Shown here: positions 33,924 to 45,170 of the stretch, in pieces
Layout: every line of letters starts with the position of its first letter
Position numbering within the stretch: the first letter of the stretch is position 1
NCBI RefSeq assembly: GCF_003390915.1
Contig: NZ_QMEM01000005.1
Span: 62,001-126,000, forward strand
Length of the DNA stretch: 64,000 bases
Source: Lewinella sp. IMCC34183
GTDB taxonomy: Bacteria; Bacteroidota; Bacteroidia; Chitinophagales; Saprospiraceae
Direction of reading: 5' to 3'
Program-made: the position numbers and the translations under genes
Notes under the pieces: generated by a model
Seen by the model: the letters and a program-made list of their open reading frames with translations, nothing else
What the model was told of the DNA's origin: nothing
Database searches by the model: none

Positions 33924-33960
33924 CAAAAAAGCCCCGGCGTTCGCAAGAACGTCGGGGCTT
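33924..33960 (-). terminator. Rho-independent terminator of tmRNA
   Basis: On the minus strand a 14-bp stem (arms at 33947-33960 and 33929-33942, one wobble) with a 4-nt loop is followed by TTTTTTG (33924-33930). It lies about 40 bp beyond the tmRNA 3' end. Confidence 0.9.
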
Positions 33961-33998
33961 AGGACCGTCCGCAGCGGGAAGACCGCGGAGGGGTTTTG

Positions 33999-34369
33999 TG
34001 GAGGCGGCGAGATTCGAACTCGCGTCCAGCGAAAGCGCAAGGCAGCTTTCTACATGCTTATTTACCAATCGAATTTTCGAGCACCGGGTAAGTCTGGTAA
34101 CCCACTCATTCGGTGCCTTAGATCCTTAATCTCGCCATTGACTCAGATCAGGGTCAACAGCCAGCCCGAGGGGGTGATGATATGCGGCGCAGTGTGTATC
34201 AGGCGTCAACCACGCGGCACATTAATGACAGCTAAACTGAGTTTAGGCTGCCATAGCATAGCTGGGAGTGCCAACTAAAGGGTAGATCGTTATTTTTTAC
34301 GGAGTAACCAATCATGCTCCGGCATGCTTACTACAAAGCTTACTTCCCTGTCGATTCCGGTACGCCCCC
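33999..34369 (-). ncRNA. ssrA: tmRNA (ssrA)
   Basis: The minus strand starts GGGGGCG and within 20 nt has CGGAATCGACAGG, the near-invariant 5' tmRNA element. The 3' end has T arm GCGAGTTCGAATCTCGC and acceptor strand CGCCTCC, which pairs with the 5' GGGGGCG. The discriminator is A at 33999; CCA is not encoded. The 371-nt length is normal. The tag frame follows the motif TTAGTT, as in other tmRNAs. It rescues stalled ribosomes and marks the product for proteolysis. No clear -7 element was found directly upstream, so the primary transcript may begin further away. Confidence 0.95.
34243..34272 (-). other. tmRNA proteolysis-tag frame: GTPSYAMAA
   Basis: Nine codons GGC ACT CCC AGC TAT GCT ATG followed by GCA GCC and TAA encode the tag GTPSYAMAA. 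Resume position was set by the TTAGTT just upstream, which corresponds to TTAGTC before the E. coli tag. The C-terminal AMAA replaces the usual ALAA degron end. Confidence 0.7.
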
Positions 34370-34565
34370 GTTGGGACTCGACACTCCGGAGGGAATGCCG
34401 ACCTTATGGTGATTAACGCCTGGGGGATTGGGTTAGTTCTATGTGAGTTGTTGATTCTTGAGTCTTTGAGTTGTTGGTTTGTTGCGGTGCTCGTGTTACT
34501 CGCTCGCCAACGGAAAAGGGGCAATCAACCCATCATTCCTTTAATCCATCACCCCCTGCCCCTTC

Positions 34566-35192
34566 CTACTTCACCCGGGTCCGGAACATCTCCCGCTTAC
34601 CCTCCGCCGAAAACAGGTAGCCTACCAGCTCGTCGCCCTGAGCCAGGGCCCCTACCCCCTCCGGCGTACCGGTGAAGAGCAGGTCGCCCTTCTGGAGGCG
34701 GAAATACTGGCTCACGTAGCAGATCAGCTCGGTGATCGGAAAGATCATGTTGCGGCTGTGACCGTGTTGTACCTCGGTGCCGTTCTTCTCGAGGCTGAAT
34801 TCAATGTCGTTCAGGTCGGAAAACGCGTCCGGGGAGAGGAAGTCGGCGGAGAGCGGGGCCGAGTCGTCAAAGCCCTTGGCGATCTCCCAGGGGTGCCCCT
34901 CCTCCTTGCACCGCTGCTGCAGGTCGCGGGCCGTGAGGTCGAGGCCCAGGCCGATGCTGTCGACGTAGTTCCTCGCGAACTCTGGTTCTACGTGGCGGCC
35001 GTTCTTGGCGATCTTCACTACCACCTCCACTTCGTAGTGGATATCGGAACTGAATTCGGGGTAAAAGAAGGGCTTGTTGTTCGGCAGGATGGCTGTGCCC
35101 GGCTTCAGAAAAACGATGGGCTGATCCGGGCGGGCGTTGCCGAGCTCGGCGGCGTGGGCGGCGTAGTTGCGACCGATGCAGATGATCTTCAT
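34566..35192 (-). CDS. Fumarylacetoacetate hydrolase (FAH) family protein
   Basis: A 208-residue single-domain FAH-fold enzyme. It begins KIICIGRNYAAHAAELG and has DIHYEVEVVVKI with the metal-binding E-x-E, SIGLGLDLTARDLQ, GFDDSAPLS and LLFTGTPEGVGAL. Proteins of this size include acylpyruvases and oxaloacetate decarboxylases, so a role in tyrosine breakdown is only one option. The start ATG at 35192 is preceded by a run of GGGAC-type repeats. Between its stop and tmRNA is a 196-bp stretch with short T/G-rich repeats (34441-34490) but no gene. Confidence 0.87.
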   Translation of the reverse strand: MKIICIGRNYAAHAAELGNARPDQPIVFLKPGTAILPNNKPFFYPEFSSDIHYEVEVVVKIAKNGRHVEPEFARNYVDSIGLGLDLTARDLQQRCKEEGHPWEIAKGFDDSAPLSADFLSPDAFSDLNDIEFSLEKNGTEVQHGHSRNMIFPITELICYVSQYFRLQKGDLLFTGTPEGVGALAQGDELVGYLFSAEGKREMFRTRVK

Positions 35193-35198
35193 AAGAGT

Positions 35199-35251
35199 GG
35201 GAGACTAGGGACTAAGGGACTCGGGACGTAGGGACATGGGACTTAGGACTA
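35199..35251. repeat. Degenerate 7-8 bp GGGACnnn repeat
   Basis: Six imperfect units of GGGACTAA, GGGACTC, GGGACGTA, GGGACAT and GGGACTTA type fill the gap between purC and the FAH gene, and the last unit runs into the purC stop codon. Confidence 0.8.
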
Positions 35252-36196
35252 CTTGGTGGCCCAGGAGGTCGATTCAAGATTAGTGCGGATGCGGCCTTCG
35301 ATGTCAAAGGTGTCGGCGGGCTGGAAGGTTTTACCGGTGATGCGCTCGTAGAGTTCGGTGTAGCGCTGGGTGACGCGGTCGACGAATTCATCGGGCATTT
35401 CCGGCATGGTTTGTCCGTCCAGGCCGCGGAAGTCGTGCTCCATGAGCCACTCGCGCACGAACTCCTTGCTGAGTTGCTTTTGGTGTTCGCCCCTTTCCTG
35501 CCGCTGCGCGTAGCCCTCGGCGTAAAAGTAGCGGCTGGAATCGGGGGTGTGGATCTCGTCGATGAGGTAGATCTCTCCGTCCAGCAAGCCAAATTCGTAC
35601 TTGGTATCGACCAGGATCAGCCCCCGCTCGGCCGCCATGGCCGTACCGCGCGCGAAGAGGCGGCGGGTAAAGTTCTCCAGTTTAGCGTAGGTCACGGCGT
35701 CGACGATGCCCCGCTCGAGGATGGCTTCCCGGCTGATGTCCTCGTCGTGGCCCTCTTCGGCCTTGGTCGCCGGCGTGATGATGGGTTCCGGAAAGGCGTC
35801 GGCCTCGCGCATCCCCTCCGGGAGGGTGACGCCGCAGAGCTCGCGGCCGCCGTCGCGGTACACCCGCCAGCCGTGGCCCACCAGGTAGCCGCGGATGACC
35901 ATCTCGATGGGGATGGGTTGGCATGCCTTGCCTACGGCCACGTTGGGGTCGGGGTTGGATTCCAGCCAGTTGGGGCAGATGTCGCGGGTACTCTCCAGAA
36001 AGTGGGCGGCGATCTGGTTCAGGATCTGCCCCTTGTGCGGGATGGCGCGGGGCAGCACGTGGTCGAAGGAACTGATGCGGTCGCTGGCCACCATGAGCAG
36101 GCGGTCGCCGCGGCGGTAGACGTCGCGGACCTTGCCGCGGTACAGCTCGGCCGGGGAGTCGAAGGTGAAATTGGTTTCGCGGAGGGCTTCGGCCAT
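35249..36196 (-). CDS. purC: Phosphoribosylaminoimidazole-succinocarboxamide synthase
   Basis: A 315-residue SAICAR synthetase of purine biosynthesis, joining CAIR and aspartate with ATP. It has [79 protein letters not shown] and HTPDSSRYF. This longer, roughly 300-residue type is common in Bacteroidota and eukaryote-like PurC. The ATG at 36196 ([10 protein letters not shown]) was preferred over 13 codons more upstream. It stands alone; the hpf terminator lies 40 bp to its right. Confidence 0.95.
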   Translation of the reverse strand: MAEALRETNFTFDSPAELYRGKVRDVYRRGDRLLMVASDRISSFDHVLPRAIPHKGQILNQIAAHFLESTRDICPNWLESNPDPNVAVGKACQPIPIEMVIRGYLVGHGWRVYRDGGRELCGVTLPEGMREADAFPEPIITPATKAEEGHDEDISREAILERGIVDAVTYAKLENFTRRLFARGTAMAAERGLILVDTKYEFGLLDGEIYLIDEIHTPDSSRYFYAEGYAQRQERGEHQKQLSKEFVREWLMEHDFRGLDGQTMPEMPDEFVDRVTQRYTELYERITGKTFQPADTFDIEGRIRTNLESTSWATK

Positions 36197-36234
36197 GGGG
36201 CGGGAGTTTGGGGCAATATTACGGGTTTTACCCA

Positions 36235-36267
36235 CGAAAAAGGCCCGACCGAATCCGGCCGGGCCTT
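36235..36267 (-). terminator. Rho-independent terminator of hpf
   Basis: On the minus strand AAGGCCCGGCCG and CGGTCGGGCCTT pair (one wobble) around a 4-nt loop, followed by TTTTC. It begins 21 bp after the hpf stop codon. Confidence 0.85.
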
Positions 36268-36287
36268 CCCCGTAGCGATACGATCGC

Positions 36288-36587
36288 TCAGGCGTGATTG
36301 GTATGCTTGCTCTTGTGCTTGCGAATCTGCCGGCGCAGGGCCTCGGTCACTTCGGCGGTGGCCCGCTCGATGCTCTCGTCGGTATGGGTGGCGAAGAGGT
36401 CATTCCCGGGAATAGCCAGGCGAATTTCCACGGTGTGTCCGTTGGCGGCACTCCCGTCATCCTCCTTGATGAATACTTCGGCACGCTCGATGCGGTCGTA
36501 GTAGGTTTCTAGCTTATTGACCTTCTCGTTGATAACTTCGGTGGTGGCGTCCGACAGCTCGGATGACTTGTGGATGATAACCTGCAT
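36288..36587 (-). CDS. hpf: Ribosome hibernation-promoting factor, short form
   Basis: A 99-residue HPF/YfiA-type protein: VIIHKSSELSDATTEVINEKVNKLETYYDRIERAEVFI, then HTVEIRLAIPGNDLFATHTDESIERATAEVTEALRRQIRKHKSKH. The beta-alpha-beta-beta-beta-alpha order and the basic C-terminal helix fit binding to the 30S decoding site during slow growth. It lacks the long-form dimerisation domain. It is its own transcription unit with a terminator. Confidence 0.93.
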   Translation of the reverse strand: MQVIIHKSSELSDATTEVINEKVNKLETYYDRIERAEVFIKEDDGSAANGHTVEIRLAIPGNDLFATHTDESIERATAEVTEALRRQIRKHKSKHTNHA

Positions 36588-36709
36588 GGTTGCTTGATTT
36601 TGGTGATGTAATATGCGTAAGCTACTAAGAGCCTACCTTGCGGCCGCCTTGGGCGACCGCCGCCCTTGTCTAACCTCCCGGCCGCCCTTTTCGTTCGCCC
36701 TTTGCGCCC

Positions 36710-37594
36710 ATGACCGACCCCCGCCTCTCCTTTATCGCGCTCGCCGGCCACCGCATCGCCACCCTCTCCTACCCCAACCCCGCGGCCACCCGCCCCCCGG
36801 TCGTGTGGATCCACGGGCTTACGGCCAGCGTACGCTTCTGGGAAATGGGGATGTACCCCGAGCTCGCCGCGGAGCGCAGCTGGTACTCGGTCAGCTTGCC
36901 CCTTCACCACCCCAGCAGCTATTCGGGCCCCTTCACCGACGCTACCCTAGACGAATATGTTCTGGCCGACCTGGTGCGCGCCGCCGTCACCGATGTCCTT
37001 CCCGAAGGAAAATTTCACTTGGTAGGCTACTCCCTGGGCGGCTTCGCCTGCCTCAACTACGCCGCCAAGTTTCCGGAGCGGGTCCTCTCGGTCGTCAGCG
37101 TCGGCGGCTTCGTCACCGGCCGGGCCAGGGGGTTGGAGGCGGTCCTGCAGTTTTTGGCCCGGGGCGAACTGATCCGGCGGGCGATGTTCCACACGAGCTG
37201 GTGGATCCTGCAGCGCCACGTCTTCTTCCTCAAACTGGCCACTATCTTCTACGCCCGCCGCTGGCGACGACTGCTCGCCTACCCTCCCCTTGACCCCACC
37301 CTGCGCGACATCTTCCCGGACGTGCGCCGCCACCCGGTTGCCGGACAACGCCACATGTTCCGCTACCTGCTCGATATGGACCTCCTGGACGAGATCGAGA
37401 ACATCCACACCCCCACCCTGGTGATCGCCGGTGACCGCGACCCCATCATTCCCTACCCTCACCAGCGCGAATATGCCGCCCGACTGCCGCGGGGTGAATT
37501 TCTCAGCCTCGAGGGCGTGGGCCACGTGGCCTTTGCCGAGGCGCCCCGGGCCTTCAAGGATGCGGTGCTTAGGTGGCTAGCTCGATTCGACTGA
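36710..37594 (+). CDS. Alpha/beta hydrolase
   Basis: A 294-residue soluble alpha/beta hydrolase. The oxyanion-hole motif WIHGLTASVRFWE is near residue 33, the nucleophile elbow is GYSLGGFACL, the acid is in AGDRDPIIPY, and the histidine is in GVGHVAFAE. A helical cap lies between the elbow and the acid (RRAMFHTSWWILQRHVFFLKL). No signal peptide. Substrate unknown. Its last 26 bp overlap the end of sbcC on the other strand. Confidence 0.87.
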   Translation: MTDPRLSFIALAGHRIATLSYPNPAATRPPVVWIHGLTASVRFWEMGMYPELAAERSWYSVSLPLHHPSSYSGPFTDATLDEYVLADLVRAAVTDVLPEGKFHLVGYSLGGFACLNYAAKFPERVLSVVSVGGFVTGRARGLEAVLQFLARGELIRRAMFHTSWWILQRHVFFLKLATIFYARRWRRLLAYPPLDPTLRDIFPDVRRHPVAGQRHMFRYLLDMDLLDEIENIHTPTLVIAGDRDPIIPYPHQREYAARLPRGEFLSLEGVGHVAFAEAPRAFKDAVLRWLARFD

Positions 37595-40500
37595 ATCCGT
37601 CGCCCACGGGCTCCAGCCGGATCTGGCAGTGGATCCGCTCACGCAGCTGCTGCACGTGACTGATGATGCCGATGGTTTTCCCCCGGGCGCGCAGCTGCTC
37701 CAGGGTCGCCATGGCCTGATCGAGCGTCTTGCCGTCCAGGGTACCGAAACCCTCGTCGATGAACAAGGACTGTATCAGTTGCCGCCCGCCCGCCAGGTCC
37801 GCCAGGGCCAGCGCCAGTGCGAGGCTCACGAGAAAGCTTTCGCCGCCACTGAGGGTCGACATCGTCCGGCGGTTGTCGTTCATATAGGTATCGATGATCT
37901 CCAGCTCCAGCTCCTCCTTCTCGCCGGGGGCAGGGGGCGCGTAGACCATCCGGTAGCGGGGGTTAATGGTAGCCAGGTGATCGTTACCCAGCCGCACGAG
38001 CCGCTGCAGGGTGATGCTCTGGGCGAAGCTGCGGAACTTCTTCCCGTCGGCCGATCCGATCAGGTCGTTCAGGCGGGCCCAGCGGTCGCGTTCTTTTTCC
38101 AGTCCGCCCAGCTGCTCGTTGAGCGCCTCCAGTTTCTGGATGCGCGCGTCGTCCTGCTTGACGAGTTCTTCCAGTTTTCCAATGCGCCGGTTGGCCTCGT
38201 CCTGTTCTTCTCCCAGGCGTTCGACGTGGCGTCGTACCTCCGCTTCCGGTTCGAGGCCCGTGAGGTGGCTACGGGCCGTATCCAGCTCGTCGCTTACCTG
38301 GGCCGCCAGGGCCCGGGCGGTGTCCCGCTCCCGGATGGCCAGATCGATTCGCTGCCGCACCGCCTGTGTTTCGGCGGGGTCCAGCAACTGGCCGCGGGCG
38401 GACGGACAATCCAGGCCGAAGGGAAGCAGCGCCTCCTGGAGGTCGGCGCGCACCCCGGTCAGCTCGCCCTCGGCGGCAGTCAGCCGTTCGCGCAGGAGAC
38501 TTTCACGCTCCCCGAGCGAGGCCCGGCGGGTACGGAGTTGCTGGATCGAGGCTTCCGCCGCACCTGCGGCCTCGCGAAGTTGCTCCTCGCGTTCCCGGAA
38601 CTTCCGGCGGCACTCGGCGCTGCTATGCTCGCCGATCAACGCCTGCTTTTCGGCCGTGGTATCCCGTACCTGCCGGTCCAGGGTCGCTAGTTCGCCCGCG
38701 GCGGTGGCGACCTCTGCGTTCAGTTTTTCTCCCTGCTTATGCAGGTTGGCGAGTTCTGTTTCCGCGGCGCTCAGCCGGGGCAGCAGGGGCCGTAGCTTGC
38801 GCAATTGCTCCAGCCGTTCCCGGTCGGCGGGAAGCGACCGCCCCAGGTCGTCGCGGGCGGTTTCCAGCTCACCGGCCGGTTGGGCCGGCGGGTCGCCGAG
38901 GGCGGTTATTTGCTCGGCGAGGTCGGCGGCGGCACTTCGCGCGAGGGACGTCCGCCGTTCCAGGTCCTGTTCGCCGCGCCCGGCGGAGGTGTAGGCATTG
39001 TCCCGGTCGGTGAGGTGGTTTTGGGCGCCGGTAAGCTGGCGGATGAGGGCATCCGCTTCGTCCCCTTCGGGCAATCCGCCGCCGGCGTACGGGTGGTGTA
39101 CGGCACCGCAGAGCGGACACGGCTCCCCGTCCGTCAGTCGGCCGCGGTGGCTTTCCAGGCTGGCCCGGAGTTTGGCATTTTCCACTTTCGTACGTAGCAG
39201 GTCGACCTGCGTTTCCGCCAGCTTCAGTTCCCCGGCGAGCCGCTCGCGGGCTTGGCGCGCTTTGCTGAGTTCTTCCTCGAGGCCGGCAGCTTCCGCTTTC
39301 CGGGCGCGCAGGCGTTCGTCGAGGCGGTGGTAGTCCAGGGCCTTCTCCACCTGCCGCAGCCTCGCTTCCCGAACGGGTATGCCTTCCTCCAGCGTCCGCG
39401 TCTGTTCCTCGATCGCGTCGGCAGTGAGGCCGCCCAGGGTCCGTCGGAAATCTTCGATTTGCTGTTCGGCAGCAGCGACCTCCCGTGCCACTTGCTGGCG
39501 GTTCCGCAGGTGCCGTGCGGACTCCCGGCTAACGCGCTCACGGTCGTGGTTCAGCGTTCCAATGCGTTTTTCCAGGTCTTCGGCCGCGTTGAGCTTGCGT
39601 TCCCGTTCGGGCGCTTTGGCCTGGAAGTCGGCTTCGCGCTGCCGTAGCCGGTCCAGTTGGGCGTTCGCCGCGGTGGCCTCCCCGTCTACCCCCTGCAGTT
39701 CACGGAGGGTACCAGCGTGCTGCTGGCGGGTTTCCGTGACGGCGGTCGCGAGCTGCCGCTCCCGGTTCAGGGCGGCACGGTGGGGTTCCAGGTCGTCGCT
39801 GTGCTGCAGCCGCTCCCGGTCGGGGATAAGGGACTCCCAGTTTTCAGTCGCCGATCGCAGCCGCTCGGCCAGTGCCGCCTGGCGGGCTTCCAGCTGCTGC
39901 ACGGTGGTATAGTGGCCCAGCTGAGCATTCCGCAGGGTAAGCTCCGTACGGACTTCGCCTACGGCCGCTACCGCCGCGCTCAGGTCCGCGTCGAGCGCCC
40001 GCCGCTCCTCGGCGGGCAGGGGCAGGGCATCTTCCAGGGCCTGGGTGGCCCGATCCAGCGCTTCCTGCGCCAGCTTGTGGCGGCGGAAGGCTCCCACGCT
40101 CAGCTGCCGGTAGATTTCCGTGCCGGTGATCTGCTCCAGGATGGCGGATTTATCGCCGGCATCCGACTTGAGGAAGCGATCGAACGCCCCCTGGGTCAGC
40201 ATCACGGAACGCACAAAACGTTCGTAGTTTAGCCCGACGATCTCCTCCGTACGGCGGGCCACCTTCTTTTTCTTCGTGGCCAGTATCTCGAAGGTCTCCG
40301 TGGCGGGATCGTACTTGCTGATCTCGTGCTGGCTGGCCACCAGGTTGCCCGTGGGCTTGCGGTGGGCGCGGTGCCGGCGCCAAACGCTGCGGTAGCGCCC
40401 GGTGGCCGTTACGTATTCCAGTTCGGCCCGGCACTCGCCCGTGCCGTGCGACATGACCGAATTGACGCCGTCCACGCGGTCCGTTTCCTTCTTGTTCCGC

Positions 40501-40676
40501 TCCGTCTGCCCGTAGAGGGCCAGGGTGATGGCATCGAGGATGGTGGTCTTGCCGGCGCCAGTAGGCCCCACGATGGCATAAAGCGGATTATCGGAAAGCG
40601 GGGGTTCCGTAAAGTCAATGGTATGCTCGCCCTTGAGCGAGTTGAGGTTCAGCATGCCGATCCGCAGTATCCTCAT
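37569..40676 (-). CDS. sbcC: Exonuclease subunit SbcC (Rad50-like ATPase)
   Basis: A 1035-residue SMC-like ATPase. N-terminal Walker A VGPTGAGKTTILDAITLALYG, Q-loop region VMLTQGAFDRFLKS, two very long coiled coils, a central zinc-hook C-P-L-C in DGEPCPLCGAVHHPYAGG, and the C-terminal signature LSGGESFLVSLALALALADL with Walker B SLFIDEGFGTLD. With SbcD it opens and trims hairpins and protein-blocked DNA ends, which is of interest because this genome carries large inverted repeats. It overlaps sbcD by 4 bp. Confidence 0.96.
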   Translation of the reverse strand: MRILRIGMLNLNSLKGEHTIDFTEPPLSDNPLYAIVGPTGAGKTTILDAITLALYGQTERNKKETDRVDGVNSVMSHGTGECRAELEYVTATGRYRSVWRRHRAHRKPTGNLVASQHEISKYDPATETFEILATKKKKVARRTEEIVGLNYERFVRSVMLTQGAFDRFLKSDAGDKSAILEQITGTEIYRQLSVGAFRRHKLAQEALDRATQALEDALPLPAEERRALDADLSAAVAAVGEVRTELTLRNAQLGHYTTVQQLEARQAALAERLRSATENWESLIPDRERLQHSDDLEPHRAALNRERQLATAVTETRQQHAGTLRELQGVDGEATAANAQLDRLRQREADFQAKAPERERKLNAAEDLEKRIGTLNHDRERVSRESARHLRNRQQVAREVAAAEQQIEDFRRTLGGLTADAIEEQTRTLEEGIPVREARLRQVEKALDYHRLDERLRARKAEAAGLEEELSKARQARERLAGELKLAETQVDLLRTKVENAKLRASLESHRGRLTDGEPCPLCGAVHHPYAGGGLPEGDEADALIRQLTGAQNHLTDRDNAYTSAGRGEQDLERRTSLARSAAADLAEQITALGDPPAQPAGELETARDDLGRSLPADRERLEQLRKLRPLLPRLSAAETELANLHKQGEKLNAEVATAAGELATLDRQVRDTTAEKQALIGEHSSAECRRKFREREEQLREAAGAAEASIQQLRTRRASLGERESLLRERLTAAEGELTGVRADLQEALLPFGLDCPSARGQLLDPAETQAVRQRIDLAIRERDTARALAAQVSDELDTARSHLTGLEPEAEVRRHVERLGEEQDEANRRIGKLEELVKQDDARIQKLEALNEQLGGLEKERDRWARLNDLIGSADGKKFRSFAQSITLQRLVRLGNDHLATINPRYRMVYAPPAPGEKEELELEIIDTYMNDNRRTMSTLSGGESFLVSLALALALADLAGGRQLIQSLFIDEGFGTLDGKTLDQAMATLEQLRARGKTIGIISHVQQLRERIHCQIRLEPVGDGFSRIELAT

Positions 40677-41929
40677 AGCTCTTCCTGTTCCTGTACCCAG
40701 CTGTAGAGGTCCGCAAAGTCCGCCGCCAGGTCCGCCCGCGCCGCGGCCGTCACCTCCTGCCGCGCGCAGAGCTGTCCGAATACGTCGGTAGGAAGCAACT
40801 CATCGAGCTGGCGGATATCGTCCGGAGCGCCGGCATCGGCGCGCGGGGTGAGCCGTTCGGTACTGATGCGCAGCAGTTCTACCGCCGGGCGTCCGTCGGA
40901 GGTAGGCTGCGCTTCACGGATCACGCGGTCGAGTTTCTCGCGCAGATTCGGGATGGCCACGTCGGTACGTACGCGCACCTCCGCCCAGGGGCGCAGGCCT
41001 TCCCCGGTGGCCGCAGCCGCGGCGTGTTGCAGTCCGGCCTTCACCTCCTCCAGTGGGGCGTGCAGCCGTACGAGGGTGCGCTGGGTCGGCACTCCGATCT
41101 TGCGGGTGACGACCGGGCTGCCGGCCGGACCGAGCTCGACAAGGCAAACGCTGCGGGCGGCCTGCCCCTCTACGAAAGTGAGCGGCAGCAGGCTACCGGA
41201 GTACCGGACATGATCGAAGGTGCCTACATGTTGCGCGCGGTGCACGTGGCCCAGGGCAACGTAGTCGAAGCAGCTGGGAAAATGAGCGGCGGCGATGTTT
41301 TGCTCGTCGGCCTGGTAGATGTACGAATTCTTCTCCTCGCTGTCGGTGGCACCGGCCGCGAAAAGGTGCCCCGTGGCCACGATGGGCGCACTGGGGTCGG
41401 CGCGCTGCTCTTCCGCGGCCGCCGCGATATCGACAAAGTGCTGCCGGATGCCCTCCCGGAGCCGGTCGAGGCGGTCGGTGCTGCTCTCCCCGAACTGGGA
41501 CGTACGCAGGTCGCGCTCGCGCAGGTAGGGTACGGCCGCCACTACCACCTGGCCCGTTCCGCATTCCAGGGAAAAGACGCGCTCGCCCGCCGGAGCGCCG
41601 GCCGCACCGACTACGTGCAACCGCAATTGCCGCAACAGCCCCCGGGGGGCGTCCAGCAAGCCGGGACTGTCGTGGTTACCGCCCACAATGACGGCGGCGG
41701 CGCAACCGGTCCGCACGAGGCGGGCCAGGAAGTCGTAGTAGAGTTCCTTCGCCTGGTTAGAGGGATTGGTAACGTCGAAAACGTCTCCCGCCACGATCAA
41801 CAGGTCCACCGCTTCGGCTTCCACCGTCTTCAGTAGCCAGTTCAGCGCACCGCGGTGCTCGGGGGTGCGGTCGCGGTCGTAGAGACGGTGCCCCAGGTGC
41901 CAGTCTGCCGTATGCAGGATTCGTATCAC
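40673..41929 (-). CDS. sbcD: Exonuclease subunit SbcD (Mre11-like nuclease)
   Basis: A 418-residue metallophosphoesterase. All five Mre11 motifs can be seen: LHTADWHLGHRLYDRDR, VAGDVFDVTNPS, VGGNHDSPG, TGHLFAAG and VALGHVHRAQ. It pairs with SbcC. Its start overlaps the stop of the gamma-glutamylcyclotransferase-like gene by 4 bp, and its stop overlaps the sbcC start by 4 bp, so translation is coupled through the operon. Confidence 0.95.
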   Translation of the reverse strand: MIRILHTADWHLGHRLYDRDRTPEHRGALNWLLKTVEAEAVDLLIVAGDVFDVTNPSNQAKELYYDFLARLVRTGCAAAVIVGGNHDSPGLLDAPRGLLRQLRLHVVGAAGAPAGERVFSLECGTGQVVVAAVPYLRERDLRTSQFGESSTDRLDRLREGIRQHFVDIAAAAEEQRADPSAPIVATGHLFAAGATDSEEKNSYIYQADEQNIAAAHFPSCFDYVALGHVHRAQHVGTFDHVRYSGSLLPLTFVEGQAARSVCLVELGPAGSPVVTRKIGVPTQRTLVRLHAPLEEVKAGLQHAAAAATGEGLRPWAEVRVRTDVAIPNLREKLDRVIREAQPTSDGRPAVELLRISTERLTPRADAGAPDDIRQLDELLPTDVFGQLCARQEVTAAARADLAADFADLYSWVQEQEEL

Positions 41930-42359
41930 TCGTTGCCGGTGAATTTGCGGTGGGCAGGATTATTGCGGTAGAAGGGGGGGTAATCGCCGTGGGGTATTTC
42001 GGTCTTCCCGGCGTGCGGCAGCTGGTAGGCGTAGGTGCGGGCGCGGAATTTACCGCCACCGGCCACCTGGACGTCGATCTCCACCTTCCCGTACTCTTCC
42101 GTGGCCAGGCCGGAAACGCCCTCATAGGCATCGAGGAGCTGCCAGGTTTCCTCGGCCTGGTCGGCGTTGATGCGGTACAGTTCGCCGGTGGTCTTGCCGC
42201 TGCCCCGCACGAATCCCGGGTACCCGCCCAGGTCGATAAGGTGGCCGGCGGTCGTGGCCTTGCCCACCAGCGCCGCCCGGCGGCGCAGGAACTTGCTCAT
42301 ACTGGAGGGAATGTCGCTGCGGAGGGTTCCGTAGACGAAGAGGTAGTGGCCGGCATCGC

Positions 42360-42363
<4 letters not shown>
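41926..42363 (-). CDS. Gamma-glutamylcyclotransferase-like (GGCT/AIG2) protein
   Basis: A 145-residue protein with the AIG2/GGCT fold: YLFVYGTLRSDI near the N-terminus (the oxyproline-forming loop), GYPGFVRGSGKTTGELYRI, and LLDAYEGV with the conserved glutamate, followed by ARTYAYQL. Family members release 5-oxoproline from gamma-glutamyl peptides or cleave related amines. Why it sits between recQ and sbcD with 4-bp overlaps on both sides is unclear; it may be a passenger or have a role in nucleotide or amine repair. Confidence 0.85.
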
Positions 42364-44570
<2,207 letters not shown>

Positions 44571-44659
44571 ACGTTCTCTTTGTGGTGGGGACCTGCAAAT
44601 ATTACAAATTGTGTTACAAAAAACAAGGCTGTTTGAAAGTTAAAAAGTCAAACCAATCC

Positions 44660-44690
44660 TTTGAACCTGGCGGGTCAGTATATAATTTTA
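44660..44690 (+). promoter_or_regulatory. Promoter of the 44700 gene
   Basis: TTTG at 44660-44663 is followed after 19 nt by TAATTTTA (44683-44690), one mismatch from TAnnTTTG. Spacing is ideal. The ATG lies only 9 nt past the -7 element, so the transcript should be leaderless or nearly so. Confidence 0.55.
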
Positions 44691-44699
44691 ACCTAATAC

Positions 44700-45110
44700 A
44701 TGGCAAGCAGCTTCTGGAACCGGCAGATTTCCCGCCTCGAACGGGCGGGTAACGATGATTTTCTCCTCATCCTGACGGGGGGGGCGAGCGCCTACGCTAC
44801 CCACGAACTCCACCACCTGCTGCGCCGCCTGCGCCTGGAAAGCATGCGCCTGCGGCAGCTGCGGCGTACCATTTTCCGGCTGTCGGCCTGCGTCCCCCTG
44901 ATGTTGTTCGTTGCCTGCGCCGCCGGTCTGTTCGGCTGGCACCCCGTCGTGTACGGCACCCTGGCCGCGCTGCTGTTCCTGGCGGCCCTGCTCGCGGTAA
45001 CCATCTCCTACGTGACCCGCCGCTTTTCCTGCCACGACCGGGGCAAGCGCCTCCGCTGCATTATTCAGCAGGAACTCGAGCGCCGGCGTAAAGACGTTCG
45101 GACCCTTTAA
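44700..45110 (+). CDS. Small two-helix membrane protein of unknown function
   Basis: A 136-residue protein. The first 55 residues are soluble and basic-helical (RLERAGNDDFLLIL, ELHHLLRRLRLESMRLRQLRR), followed by two hydrophobic helices (about 61-80 and 84-106: SACVPLMLFVACAAGLFG and VYGTLAALLFLAALLAVTISYV) and a basic tail with two cysteines. I do not recognise the family. Its own promoter lies directly upstream and it is divergent from recQ. Confidence 0.7.
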   Translation: MASSFWNRQISRLERAGNDDFLLILTGGASAYATHELHHLLRRLRLESMRLRQLRRTIFRLSACVPLMLFVACAAGLFGWHPVVYGTLAALLFLAALLAVTISYVTRRFSCHDRGKRLRCIIQQELERRRKDVRTL

Positions 45111-45138
45111 TCCGATCCCGGCGGCAAACGATCGGCCG

Positions 45139-45162
45139 GTTTTTCCGTTTATCGGGAAAACC
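45139..45162. terminator. Hairpin between the small membrane gene and the M16 peptidase
   Basis: GGTTTTTCCG and CGGGAAAACC pair with one wobble around TTTAT. There is no T tract after it on the plus strand. It may be a weak terminator or a structure in the leader of the peptidase mRNA, whose ATG is 9 nt downstream. Confidence 0.35.
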
Positions 45163-45170
45163 ACCACCTT

